This document shows positions 18,291 to 25,837 of a stretch of DNA of 39,497 nucleotides, in pieces. Position 1 is the stretch's first letter, and every line of letters starts with the position of its first letter. The stretch comes from Rothia santali (GTDB lineage Bacteria > Actinomycetota > Actinomycetes > Actinomycetales > Micrococcaceae). Under the pieces are notes generated by a model. It was given only the letters and a program-made list of their open reading frames with translations, had not been told where the DNA came from and did not search any database. Position numbers and translations under genes: made by a program. The DNA is taken from assembly GCF_024199905.1 (NCBI RefSeq), contig NZ_JANAFB010000029.1, forward strand, positions 1 to 39,497. Reading direction: 5' to 3'.

Positions 18291-18986
18291 GTGTTATCGA
18301 AGCTCGAGACGGGTGCCCGCGTCGGCGACCAGGCCTTCGAGGCCGTCCACGCGGCGATCGTGAGCGGCGAGTACGCCGCCGGCCGCCGGCTCCAGATCCG
18401 CGACCTCGCGGCCGAGCTGGGCATCAGCGTCATGCCGGTCCGCGAGGCCATCAAGCGCCTCGAGGAGGCCGGCCTGGTCGAGACCAAGCCCTACCGGGGC
18501 GCGGTGGTCAAGGACTTCACGCCCGAGGAGCTGCTGCACGTCTACGAGGTGCGGCGGCTGCTCGAGGTGGGCGCGGCGGAGCGCGGGGCCTTCCGGGTCA
18601 CGGCGGACGACGTCGAGCGGCTGGCCCAGCTGGACCGGGCCGTGCGCGAGGCCCTGGAGCGCCGCAGCGTCATCGACTACCTGGACCGCGACGAGGAGAT
18701 CCTCTCGGTCGTCTACGCAGCCACCGGCAACCCCGTGCTGGTGGACTCGATCCGCTCGCTCTGGGGGCGCTGCCGGCACTTCAAGATCGTCGGGGTCCGG
18801 GAGGAGCTGGACCGGGGGGAGCCCTCCTCCCTCCTGGCCTACCACGAGCGCTTCCTGGAGGCCGTGACCTCCGGCGACGCGCGGGCGGCCGCCGGGGTGG
18901 TCACCGACTCCCTCGACGCCGCCACCGACCGGATCCGGCGGGCGCTGCCGGAGGCCGCGGTCCCCGAGGCACCCCGCGCGCGGTAA
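18288..18986 (+). CDS. GntR-family regulator (FCD subfamily) of the symporter/oxidase block
   Basis: A 232-residue regulator. The GntR helix-turn-helix is at about residues 10-75 (LQIRDLAAELGISVMPVREAIKRLEEAGLVE) and an FCD-type helical domain follows. In this domain the usual metal-ligand histidines look altered: the common D-x-x-F-H pattern reads DRDEEIL, and the final His region reads VVTDSL, while LLAYHERFL keeps one His. The effector site may therefore be metal-independent (inference). The ATG at 18288 is favoured by the leaderless promoter; a GTG at 18279 overlaps the -10. It lies 30 nt after the symporter gene and is the best candidate to bind TGTGATCACA at 11318 and 16628. Confidence 0.9.
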   Translation: MVLSKLETGARVGDQAFEAVHAAIVSGEYAAGRRLQIRDLAAELGISVMPVREAIKRLEEAGLVETKPYRGAVVKDFTPEELLHVYEVRRLLEVGAAERGAFRVTADDVERLAQLDRAVREALERRSVIDYLDRDEEILSVVYAATGNPVLVDSIRSLWGRCRHFKIVGVREELDRGEPSSLLAYHERFLEAVTSGDARAAAGVVTDSLDAATDRIRRALPEAAVPEAPRAR

Positions 18987-19046
18987 CGGCGCGGGGCCCG
19001 GCCGGGCGACGTCGGTCCGCCGCCCTCCTGTGCCAAGATGGTCCCC

Positions 19047-20075
19047 ATGAGCAAGCCAGCAGGCGCCGCCCCGCGGGCCACCATCCGCGACGTCGCCGCG
19101 CAGGCGGGGGTCTCCAAGTCCCTGGTCTCCCTGGCGTTCAAGGACCCCGCGCGGGTCAGCGAGTCGCGCCTGCGCCGGATCCGCGACGCCGCGGAGGAGC
19201 TCGGCTACCAGCCCAACTTCCTGGCCCGCTCGCTCGCGGCCGAGGGCTCGCCCTTCATCGGCGTCGTGGTGGTGGACCTGCGCAACCCGCTGTTCGCCGA
19301 CATCGCCGACGCCGCCCGCGCCGTCCTCGACGCCCACGGCCAGTACGGCCTCATCACCAGCGCGAGCGTGCCCGGCGTCGCGGGGGCGGGCGAGCGGTAC
19401 GGGATCGTGGACGACCGCGTCATGGCCATGCTCCAGGACCTGCGCCCCCGCGCGCTGATGGTCATCGGCACGGTGGCCGACGCCTCGGCCCTGCCGCGGG
19501 GCATCCCCCTGGTCTACGCGAGCGCCGCGCCGGAGGCCGACGCCGGGCAGACCTCCGTCCGCGTCGACGACCGGGCGGGCATGGAGCTGCTCTTCGACCA
19601 CCTCGTGGAGCGGGGCCACCGCCGCATCGCCTTCGTGGGCGGGGAGGGCGGCGGCGTCTCCCGCCTGCGGCTCGACGCCTACCTCGAGGCGTGCCGGACC
19701 CGGGGGCTCGAGGAGATCGTCCACCCCGCCTCCTACGGCGAGCGCGAGGGCGCCGACGCCGGCGCGCGGCTGCTCGCGAGCGACCCCCGGCCCACCGCCG
19801 TTATCGCCGTCAACGACCTGGCCGCGATCGGCGTGCAGGCCGCCGCGGAGGAGGCGGGGCTGACCCTGCCGCGGGATCTCGCGGTCGCGGGCTTCGACAA
19901 CACCTACCTCGCGGGCCTGCCCCGCATCTCGCTGACCTCGGTGGACCCGCGCAACGCGGAGATCGGGCGGCTCGCGGCCGAGCGGGTCCTCGCCGCGCTC
20001 GAGGACCCGGACGCTCCCGGTGACGAGGAGCTGGTACGGCCCGGGCTGGTGATGCGCGCCTCGACGCTGGGGTGA
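19047..20075 (+). CDS. LacI-family transcriptional regulator of the inositol-type region
   Basis: A 342-residue LacI/GalR regulator. The N-terminal helix-turn-helix and hinge are clear (TIRDVAAQAGVSKSLVSLAF, RIRDAAEELGYQPNFLARSL, about residues 12-60), followed by a periplasmic-binding-like sugar domain (IGVVVVDLRNPLFADIADAA, HRRIAFVGGEGGG, VNDLAAIGVQAAAEEAGL, VAGFDNTYLAGLPRISLTSV). It is convergent with the TIM-barrel isomerase gene. The two TTGGACCGG-type operators at 22254-22309 have the symmetric central CG of LacI-family sites, so this protein is the likely repressor of the divergent cyclitol genes, relieved by inositol or a metabolite (inference). Confidence 0.93.
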   Translation: MSKPAGAAPRATIRDVAAQAGVSKSLVSLAFKDPARVSESRLRRIRDAAEELGYQPNFLARSLAAEGSPFIGVVVVDLRNPLFADIADAARAVLDAHGQYGLITSASVPGVAGAGERYGIVDDRVMAMLQDLRPRALMVIGTVADASALPRGIPLVYASAAPEADAGQTSVRVDDRAGMELLFDHLVERGHRRIAFVGGEGGGVSRLRLDAYLEACRTRGLEEIVHPASYGEREGADAGARLLASDPRPTAVIAVNDLAAIGVQAAAEEAGLTLPRDLAVAGFDNTYLAGLPRISLTSVDPRNAEIGRLAAERVLAALEDPDAPGDEELVRPGLVMRASTLG

Positions 20076-20113
20076 GGCGAGGGGTCGGCGGGTGGCAGCT
20101 CACCGGATCGTCG

Positions 20114-20202
20114 CCCGGCTCGCGGTTGGCGACTCAGGCCGCGCCCCGGCTCGCGGTTGGCGACTCAGCCGCGCCCCGGTGCTCCGCCGACTCAGGCCGC
20201 GC
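20114..20202. repeat. Three imperfect tandem units of about 30 nt at the end of the TIM-barrel gene
   Basis: Units at 20114-20144, 20145-20174 and 20175-20202 share CCCGGCTCGCGG and GCGACTCAGGCCGCGC. The last unit contains the stop codon and final codons of the minus-strand gene ending at 20192, so the array again looks like copied gene tail. Confidence 0.75.
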
Positions 20203-21085
20203 CGCGCAGCACCGGCAGCGCCGAGTCTCGGGCGGCCGTCAGCGCCTCGCGCAGGGGCAGCCGCCGGTGCTCGCGCGAAAGGATCTCCACGCCCCACGGC
20301 CCCTCGAACCCCACCCGGCGCATCGTGGCGACGAACCCTGCCACGTCCTGGTCGCCCGCGCCGATCAGCCGCCGGTGGTCGCGGGTGTCCTCGAAGAGGG
20401 TCGCGCCCGCGGCGGGTTCGGCGTCGGCGTCGCACAGCTCGACGCCGAACACGTCCCCCGGCGCGAGGCAGCGCTCCAGCTCGGCCAGCGTCGTGCCGGC
20501 CCGGAAGACGTGCCAGAAGTCGACGACGAGCCCGCCCGCCGGATGCCCCGCCCGGCGCACCAGCTCGGCGCCCTGCGGGACCGAGGCGACCATCGCGAAG
20601 GGCAGCGGCTCCAGCGCCACGCGCGTCCCTCGGGCAGCCGCCTCCTCCGCGAGCCGTCGGAACGGCCCCACCAGGGGTCCGACGTCGGCCACCGGCTCCC
20701 CGAAGGCCGTGCCCGCCTTGACGAACGCGGCGCCGAGGGCCTCCGCGGCGTCGAGCAGCAGCTCCCAGGTCTCCCGCCAGGTGGCGTCCTCCTCCCACCA
20801 CCCGGAGCACAGCTCGACCTCCACGTGCTCCAGGCCGGCCGCCTCGATGCGCTCCCGCAGGGCGGGGAAGCCGATGGTCTCGCGGACCCGGCGCAGGTCG
20901 TCCTGGCCGAAGCCGACGCCCGCCCAGCCCTCCTCGGCCGCGACGCGGACCCGCTCGAGCGCGTCGAAGGGGCTCAGCTCGGGGGAGGCCCCCGGCATGG
21001 CGGTCCCCGCGCTGGTCCAGCAGGTGGCGACCAGGCGCGGTGCGGCGGCGGGCGGCGTCGGGCTCGCGGAGCGCGGGGTGCTCAC
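20192..21085 (-). CDS. Sugar phosphate isomerase/epimerase family TIM-barrel protein
   Basis: A 297-residue xylose-isomerase-like TIM-barrel (AP endonuclease 2 superfamily), the fold of IolE, IolI and IolH. Seen are an N-terminal LVATCWTSAGTAMPG strand, GLEHVEVELCSGWW, the metal-ligand-type glutamate in RVALEPLPFAMV, VVDFWHVFRAG, GVELCDAD and the late glutamate in WGVEILSREHR. These match the pattern of metal-binding Glu, Asp/His and Glu residues in the superfamily. The GTG at 21085 overlaps the upstream dehydrogenase stop (GTGA), so the pair is translationally coupled. An inosose isomerase (IolI-like) or epimerase role is likely in this setting (inference). The exact substrate is unknown. 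Confidence 0.85.
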   Translation of the reverse strand: MSTPRSASPTPPAAAPRLVATCWTSAGTAMPGASPELSPFDALERVRVAAEEGWAGVGFGQDDLRRVRETIGFPALRERIEAAGLEHVEVELCSGWWEEDATWRETWELLLDAAEALGAAFVKAGTAFGEPVADVGPLVGPFRRLAEEAAARGTRVALEPLPFAMVASVPQGAELVRRAGHPAGGLVVDFWHVFRAGTTLAELERCLAPGDVFGVELCDADAEPAAGATLFEDTRDHRRLIGAGDQDVAGFVATMRRVGFEGPWGVEILSREHRRLPLREALTAARDSALPVLRGAA

Positions 21086-22170
21086 GAGGCCGGTCCCGCC
21101 GCGGCGCCGCGCCCGGCCGATGCCGAGAGCCCCTCGCGCCCCTCGCCCCCCGCGAGGCCGCTCGGGTCCACCGCCACCGCGACGCCGCTCTCCGCGGACT
21201 CCTGGGCGGCGTCGGCCAGCACCAGGGCCGCGCGGCCGTCCTCGAAGCCCGGATTGCGCACCGTCCCCGAGCGGACGCCCTCGGCGAACTCGCGCAGCTC
21301 GGCGCGGTAGGCCTCGGCGTACCGGTCGACGAAGGAGGAGTAGTACGGCGCGGTGGTGCCCTCCGCGGCGTCGGCCCCGAAGCGACGAGTCGTCAGCGGG
21401 AGCAGGTTCTCGACCCGCGCCGCGCCCGCGTCGCCGAAGGCCTCCAGCCGCTGGTCGTAGCCGTAGCTGCAGTGCCGCGAGTTGACGATCGTGACGATCT
21501 CGCCCCCGGCCCCGCGCAGCACCACGGTCGCGGTGTCGTAGTCGTTGGCCGCGGCCACCTCCGGGCTGAAGCTCTGCTCCGCCCGGGCCGTGACCTCGAC
21601 GATCTCGGGGATGAAGAAGCGCGCGACGTCGAGGTCGTGGATGGTCATGTCGCGGAAGATCCCGCCCGAGGCGGCGAGGTAGGCCGCGCCCGGCGGCTCG
21701 GGGTCCCGGCTGACGATGGTCAGCTGCTCCAGGCGCCCGACGCCGCCCTCCCGCACCGTCCGGTGCAGGTCCGCGATGCTGGGGTCGAAGCGGCGGTTGA
21801 AGCCGATGGCGATCGGCGTGCTCGCCGCGCGGGCCTTCTCCCGCAGCGCGTCGACCCGCCGGATGTCCAGGTGGATGGGCTTCTCGCAGAGGACCGGCAG
21901 GCCGCGATCGATGCAGGCCTCGATCAGTCCTACGTGGGTGGGCGTGGGGGAGGCGACGACGACGGCGTCGAGGTCCCCGGCTGCGAGCAGCTCCTCGGGG
22001 CTGCCCGTGACGCCGGGGCAGCCGTACCGCTCGGCGGTCTCCCGCCCGCGGTCCAGGGCTGGGTCGCAGATCCAGCGCAGCGTGGTCCCGGGCAGCGAGG
22101 CGGCGTTGGCCGCGTGCACCTGGCCGATCCGGCCGGTGCCGAAGAGGCCGATCCTGAGAGGGTTCGTCAT
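21082..22170 (-). CDS. iolG: Inositol 2-dehydrogenase-like Gfo/Idh/MocA oxidoreductase
   Basis: An NAD(P)-dependent cyclitol dehydrogenase, 362 residues. The N-terminal Rossmann motif is RIGLFGTGRIGQVHAAN, with the family lysine in VLCEKPIHLD. The catalytic region GGIFRDMTIHDLDVARFF carries the Asp and His used for hydride transfer in IolG, and NSRHCSYGYDQRLEAFGD follows. It probably oxidises myo-inositol (or a related inositol) to the 2-keto form. The ATG at 22168-22170 faces the divergent aldehyde dehydrogenase across a strong operator region. The last 35 residues are a low-complexity Ala/Gly/Ser tail not usual in the family. It is coupled to the TIM-barrel gene downstream. Confidence 0.9.
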   Translation of the reverse strand: MTNPLRIGLFGTGRIGQVHAANAASLPGTTLRWICDPALDRGRETAERYGCPGVTGSPEELLAAGDLDAVVVASPTPTHVGLIEACIDRGLPVLCEKPIHLDIRRVDALREKARAASTPIAIGFNRRFDPSIADLHRTVREGGVGRLEQLTIVSRDPEPPGAAYLAASGGIFRDMTIHDLDVARFFIPEIVEVTARAEQSFSPEVAAANDYDTATVVLRGAGGEIVTIVNSRHCSYGYDQRLEAFGDAGAARVENLLPLTTRRFGADAAEGTTAPYYSSFVDRYAEAYRAELREFAEGVRSGTVRNPGFEDGRAALVLADAAQESAESGVAVAVDPSGLAGGEGREGLSASAGRGAAAGPAS

Positions 22171-22221
22171 GCGTGTGGTCCTTTCGAGAGGCGGTGAATC
22201 CGCGGGCAGCGCGTGCCGTCG

Positions 22222-22251
22222 TTGACAGCGTGCCCTGCATCACTCTAGATT
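22222..22251 (+). promoter_or_regulatory. Near-consensus promoter of the plus-strand cyclitol operon
   Basis: TTGACA (22222-22227), an 18-nt spacer and TAGATT (22246-22251) form a strong sigma70-type promoter reading toward the aldehyde dehydrogenase at 22336. The first LacI-type operator starts 3 nt after the -10, where a bound repressor would block initiation. Confidence 0.75.
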
Positions 22252-22253
22252 AC

Positions 22254-22309
22254 TTGGACCGGTTCAATTTTCCGAACATCGCGTAGGTCGGAAAATTGGA
22301 CCGGTCCAA
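22254..22309. promoter_or_regulatory. Two LacI-type operators within a 22-nt inverted repeat
   Basis: The arms 22254-22275 and 22288-22309 are complementary over 22 nt with one mismatch and a 12-nt spacer. Each arm begins with a 14-bp operator: TTGGACCGGTTCAA (22254-22267) and the perfect palindrome TTGGACCGGTCCAA (22296-22309). Their centres are 42 bp apart, close to four helical turns, so two dimers would sit on the same face. They lie between the divergent iolG-like gene and the aldehyde dehydrogenase operon and should control both. Confidence 0.85.
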
Positions 22310-22335
22310 AACTTCTCACGACGCGAAGGAGCGCC

Positions 22336-23784
22336 ATGACCCGCAGCGAACTGCTCATCGGCGGCAGCTGGCAGGCCGCCGCCGGGACCTCCAGCGAGAC
22401 CCGGCAGGTCACCTCCCCCTACGACGGGCGGGTGGTCGGCGAGGTCGCCGCGGCCGGCCCCGACGACGTCGAGCGGGCGATCCGCGCGGCCGAGGCCGGT
22501 GCCGCCCGCTGGCGCCGCACCCCGGCCCACGAGCGCTCCGACGTCCTCCTCCGCGCCGCCGCCCTGGCCGACGAGCGCGCCGAGCGCATCGGCGAGATCC
22601 TGAGCGCCGAGAACGGCAAGACCCTCGCCGAGGCGCAGGGCGAGGCCCGCCGCTCGGGCGACATCATCCGCCTCGCGGCCTTCGAGGGCACCCAGCTCTA
22701 CGGCCAGACCCTCCCGCTGGACGCCAACCGCGGCACGGGCCAGGAGAAGCTCGGCTTCACGCTGCGCCAGCCGGTCGGCATCGTCGCCGCGATCACGCCC
22801 TTCAACTACCCGGCGCTGCTGGTCAACCACAAGGTCGCCCCGGCGCTGGCCGCGGGCAACGCGGTGATCCTCAAGCCGGCCGGGACCACCCCGCTCACCG
22901 CGCTCGCGCTCGCCGAGTGCTTCGTGGATGCCGGCCTGCCCGAGGGCGTGCTCTCGGTGCTCACCGGCGCGGGCGCCCAGCTGGGCGACGCGATCGTCGC
23001 CGACCCCCGGGTCCGTAAGATCTCCTTCACCGGATCCACCGGGGTGGGGGAGCACATCGCGTCGATCGCGGGCGTCAAGAAGCTCTCGCTCGAGCTCGGC
23101 TCCTCGGCGCCGGTCGTGGTGCTGCCCGACGCCGACCTCGAGCTGGCCGCCGACGCCGTCGCCGCCGGCGGGTACATCAACGCCGGCCAGGTCTGCATCT
23201 CGGTCCAGCGCGTCGTCGCGCACGAGGCCGTGGCCGCGGACTTCGCCGAGGCGCTGACCGCCCGGGTCGCGCGGCTGCGCACGGGCGACCCGTCCTCGCC
23301 CGACACGACCGTCGGCACCCTGATCACCGAGAAGGAGGCCCGGCGCGTCGAGCAGTCGATCCGCCGCGCGGTCGACGACGGCGCCCGCCTCGCCCTCGGT
23401 GGCGAGCGGGACGGCGCGATGGTCCAGCCCGCGGTCCTGACCGGCGTCGACCCCGACTCCGCCATCGCCCAGGAGGAGCTCTTCGGCCCCGCGGTCGCGA
23501 TCTCCACCGCGCCCGACGCCGCGGCCGCCCTGCGCACCGCCAACAACTCCGCCTACGGCCTGGCCGCGGGCGTGTTCACCCGCGACGTCGACGCCGCCGT
23601 GCGCGCGGCGCGGGAGATCGACGCCGGCGTCGTGCACGTCAACTGGACCCCGCTATGGCGGGCCGACCTCATGCCCTACGGCGGCCTCAAGGCCAGCGGC
23701 ATCGGCAAGGAGGGGCCGCGCGCCGCGGTTGAGGAGATGACCGAGAGCAAGACCGTGATCCTCCACGGCCGCCCCTGGAGCTGA
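22336..23784 (+). CDS. Aldehyde dehydrogenase family protein (not a typical methylmalonate-semialdehyde dehydrogenase)
   Basis: A 482-residue NAD(P)-dependent aldehyde dehydrogenase. It has GIVAAITPFNYPALLVNHKVAPALAAGN, the catalytic Glu in LSLELGSSAPVVVLPDAD and the catalytic Cys in NAGQVCISVQRV. It lacks features I associate with CoA-acylating IolA/MmsA (for example an N-G-x-x-C-M-A-I-S active site) and instead resembles lactaldehyde, glyceraldehyde or sulfolactaldehyde dehydrogenases. It is the first gene of the plus-strand cyclitol operon, starting 27 nt after the operators, with a GAAGGAG site before the ATG. It should oxidise the small aldehyde released by the aldolase at 25834 to the free acid (inference). 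A 13-bp hairpin follows its stop. Confidence 0.88.
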   Translation: MTRSELLIGGSWQAAAGTSSETRQVTSPYDGRVVGEVAAAGPDDVERAIRAAEAGAARWRRTPAHERSDVLLRAAALADERAERIGEILSAENGKTLAEAQGEARRSGDIIRLAAFEGTQLYGQTLPLDANRGTGQEKLGFTLRQPVGIVAAITPFNYPALLVNHKVAPALAAGNAVILKPAGTTPLTALALAECFVDAGLPEGVLSVLTGAGAQLGDAIVADPRVRKISFTGSTGVGEHIASIAGVKKLSLELGSSAPVVVLPDADLELAADAVAAGGYINAGQVCISVQRVVAHEAVAADFAEALTARVARLRTGDPSSPDTTVGTLITEKEARRVEQSIRRAVDDGARLALGGERDGAMVQPAVLTGVDPDSAIAQEELFGPAVAISTAPDAAAALRTANNSAYGLAAGVFTRDVDAAVRAAREIDAGVVHVNWTPLWRADLMPYGGLKASGIGKEGPRAAVEEMTESKTVILHGRPWS

Positions 23785-23790
23785 CGACGA

Positions 23791-23827
23791 CGAGTCGTCA
23801 CCGGCCGCGGCACACGGTGACGACTCG
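23791..23827 (+). terminator. Intercistronic hairpin between aldehyde dehydrogenase and iolD
   Basis: A perfect 13-bp stem (23791-23803 with 23815-23827) with an 11-nt loop starts 7 nt after the aldehyde dehydrogenase stop and lies inside the apparent operon. It could be a partial terminator or a message-processing or stabilising element that sets the ratio of the first gene to iolD. Confidence 0.65.
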
Positions 23828-23899
23828 CCGCCCGGCCCGACGACCCGCGCCCACCCGAGACACCGACACGCCCGCCCGCCCCGCACCCGAAGGAAGACC

Positions 23900-25837
23900 A
23901 TGACCCACCCCGAGAAGACCGTCCGCCTGACCGTGGCGCAGGCGGTGGTCAAGTTCATCACCGCCCAGCACTCCGTGGCCGACGGGAAGCGGCAGCGCTT
24001 CGTCCCCGCCGCGGCCGGCATCTTCGGCCACGGCAACGTCGCCAGGTTCAGCCAGGCGTTCTCGCAGTACTCGGACGAGCTGCCCTTCATCCAGGGCCGC
24101 AACGAGCAGGCCCTGGGCCACGCCGGCTCGGCGCTGGCCAAGGCCACCCGGCGTCGCCAGACCCTCGCGGTCAGCGCCTCGATCGGCCCCGGCGCGATGA
24201 ACCTGGTCACCGCCGCCGCGCTCGCGACCGTCAACCGCCTGCCCCTGCTGCTCCTGCCCGGGGACACCTACGCGACCCGCCGCCAGGGCCCGGTCCTGCA
24301 GCAGCTCGAGGACCCCGCCGACCCCGGGCTCACCGTCAACGACGCCTTCCGCCCGGTCTCCCGGTTCTTCGACCGGATCACCCGCCCGGAGCAGCTGGTC
24401 ACCGCCCTGCCCCAGGCCTTCCGGGTGCTCGCCAACCCGGTCGAGACCGGCGCGGTGGTGCTCTCCCTGCCCCAGGACATCCAGTCCCACGCCTACGACT
24501 TCCCGGCCGCGCTCTTCGAGCCGCGCGACTGGGTCATCCGCCGCCCCATCCCGGCCCCCGACGAGCTGGACGGGGTCGCCGCGCTGATCCGCGCGGCCGA
24601 GCGCCCCCTGCTGATCGCCGGCGGCGGCGTCCACTACTCCGACGCGACCGCCGCCCTGGAGGGCCTCGCCGAGGCCACCGGCATCCCGGTCGCCGAGACC
24701 TTCGGCGGCAAGGGCGCGGTCCAGCACGACGCCGGGTGGTTCCTCGGCGGCATCGGCCTGGAGGGCAACCCGGCCACCAACCGGCTGGTCGCGCAGGCCG
24801 ACCTCGTGCTCAGCGTCGGCACCCGGCTGACCGACTTCTCGACCGGGTCCCAGACGATGTTCCGGAACCCCGAGGTGCGCTTCGCCTCGGTCAACGTCGC
24901 CGAGCTGGACGCCCTCAAGCAGGGCGCCGCGGCCGTGGTGGGCGATGCCCGCCTGGGGCTCGAGGGCCTGGTCGAGCGCCTGGCCGGCCACCGCGTCCCC
25001 ACCGCGTGGAGCGAGGAGATCGCGGATCGGAAGGCCGAGTGGGCCCCCGAGCGGGCCCGCGCGCTGGACCCCGGCACGCCGTTCGACCGCGCGGCCGCCG
25101 AGGCGGACGGCGTCGAGATCCCCGAGACCGACGCCGAGATCACCCAGGGCCAGCTCATCGGCCTGCTCCAGGAGCACGCCCGGCCGGGCGACACGGTGAT
25201 CGCCGCGGCGGGAGGCCCCCCGGGCGACCTCCTCAAGGTCTGGGACGCCACCGGAGAGCGCGCGTGCCACCTCGAGTTCGGCTTCTCCTGCATGGGCTAC
25301 GAGATCCCGGCCGGGATCGGCGTCCGGCTGGCGAACCCCGAGCCGGAGAAGCGGGTGACCGTGTTCATCGGCGACGGCACCTTCCTGCTCAACCCCACCG
25401 AGATCCTCACCGCGGCCCAGGAGCGGCTGGACGTCACCTACGTCGTCTCCGAGAACCACGGGTACCAGGTCATCCGCCGCCTGCAGATGATGAAGTACGG
25501 CGAGCAGTTCGGCAACGACTTCCGCTACCGCGAGGAGGGCGAGGGCGGCCGCCTCGAGGGCGACTACCTCGAAGTGGACCTGGAGGGCATCGGCGGCGGC
25601 CTCGGCGCCCGGGCCATCCGGGCCATCAGCGCCGAGCAGGTGCGCCGCGCGCTGGACGAGACCCGCGGGGCCCGCGGCCCGGTCGTCATCGTGGTGCCGA
25701 CCGTCCCCCTGGTGGACCTGCCGGGCTCCGGCGTCTTCTGGGACGTCGCGCCGGCCGAGGTCAGCGACCAGGAGTGGGTCCGGCCCCTCCGCGCGGAGTA
25801 CGAGGAAGGGCTCGCGGGACAGAGGTGGCACGTATGA
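23900..25837 (+). CDS. iolD: 3D-(3,5/4)-trihydroxycyclohexane-1,2-dione acylhydrolase (ring opening)
   Basis: A thiamine-diphosphate enzyme that opens the inositol-derived ring of 3D-trihydroxycyclohexane-1,2-dione to 5-deoxyglucuronate. It has 645 residues, the expected length. The N-terminal ThDP domain carries the catalytic glutamate in GRNEQALGHAGSALAKATRRRQ, the middle domain has RPLLIAGGGVHYSDA, and the C-terminal domain has the Mg/ThDP motif GDGTFLLNPTEILTAAQERL, ending about 28 residues later in SENHGYQVIRRLQ. The ATG at 23900 follows a GGAAG site, and the stop overlaps the aldolase start (ATGA). Its presence is the firmest evidence that this region handles inositols. Confidence 0.95.
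   Translation: MTHPEKTVRLTVAQAVVKFITAQHSVADGKRQRFVPAAAGIFGHGNVARFSQAFSQYSDELPFIQGRNEQALGHAGSALAKATRRRQTLAVSASIGPGAMNLVTAAALATVNRLPLLLLPGDTYATRRQGPVLQQLEDPADPGLTVNDAFRPVSRFFDRITRPEQLVTALPQAFRVLANPVETGAVVLSLPQDIQSHAYDFPAALFEPRDWVIRRPIPAPDELDGVAALIRAAERPLLIAGGGVHYSDATAALEGLAEATGIPVAETFGGKGAVQHDAGWFLGGIGLEGNPATNRLVAQADLVLSVGTRLTDFSTGSQTMFRNPEVRFASVNVAELDALKQGAAAVVGDARLGLEGLVERLAGHRVPTAWSEEIADRKAEWAPERARALDPGTPFDRAAAEADGVEIPETDAEITQGQLIGLLQEHARPGDTVIAAAGGPPGDLLKVWDATGERACHLEFGFSCMGYEIPAGIGVRLANPEPEKRVTVFIGDGTFLLNPTEILTAAQERLDVTYVVSENHGYQVIRRLQMMKYGEQFGNDFRYREEGEGGRLEGDYLEVDLEGIGGGLGARAIRAISAEQVRRALDETRGARGPVVIVVPTVPLVDLPGSGVFWDVAPAEVSDQEWVRPLRAEYEEGLAGQRWHV

Noticed and set aside
22336-23784. Annotation of the aldehyde dehydrogenase as IolA/MmsA because of its neighbours.
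   Set aside because: The active-site region (NAGQVCISVQ) and other blocks do not match the CoA-acylating family.
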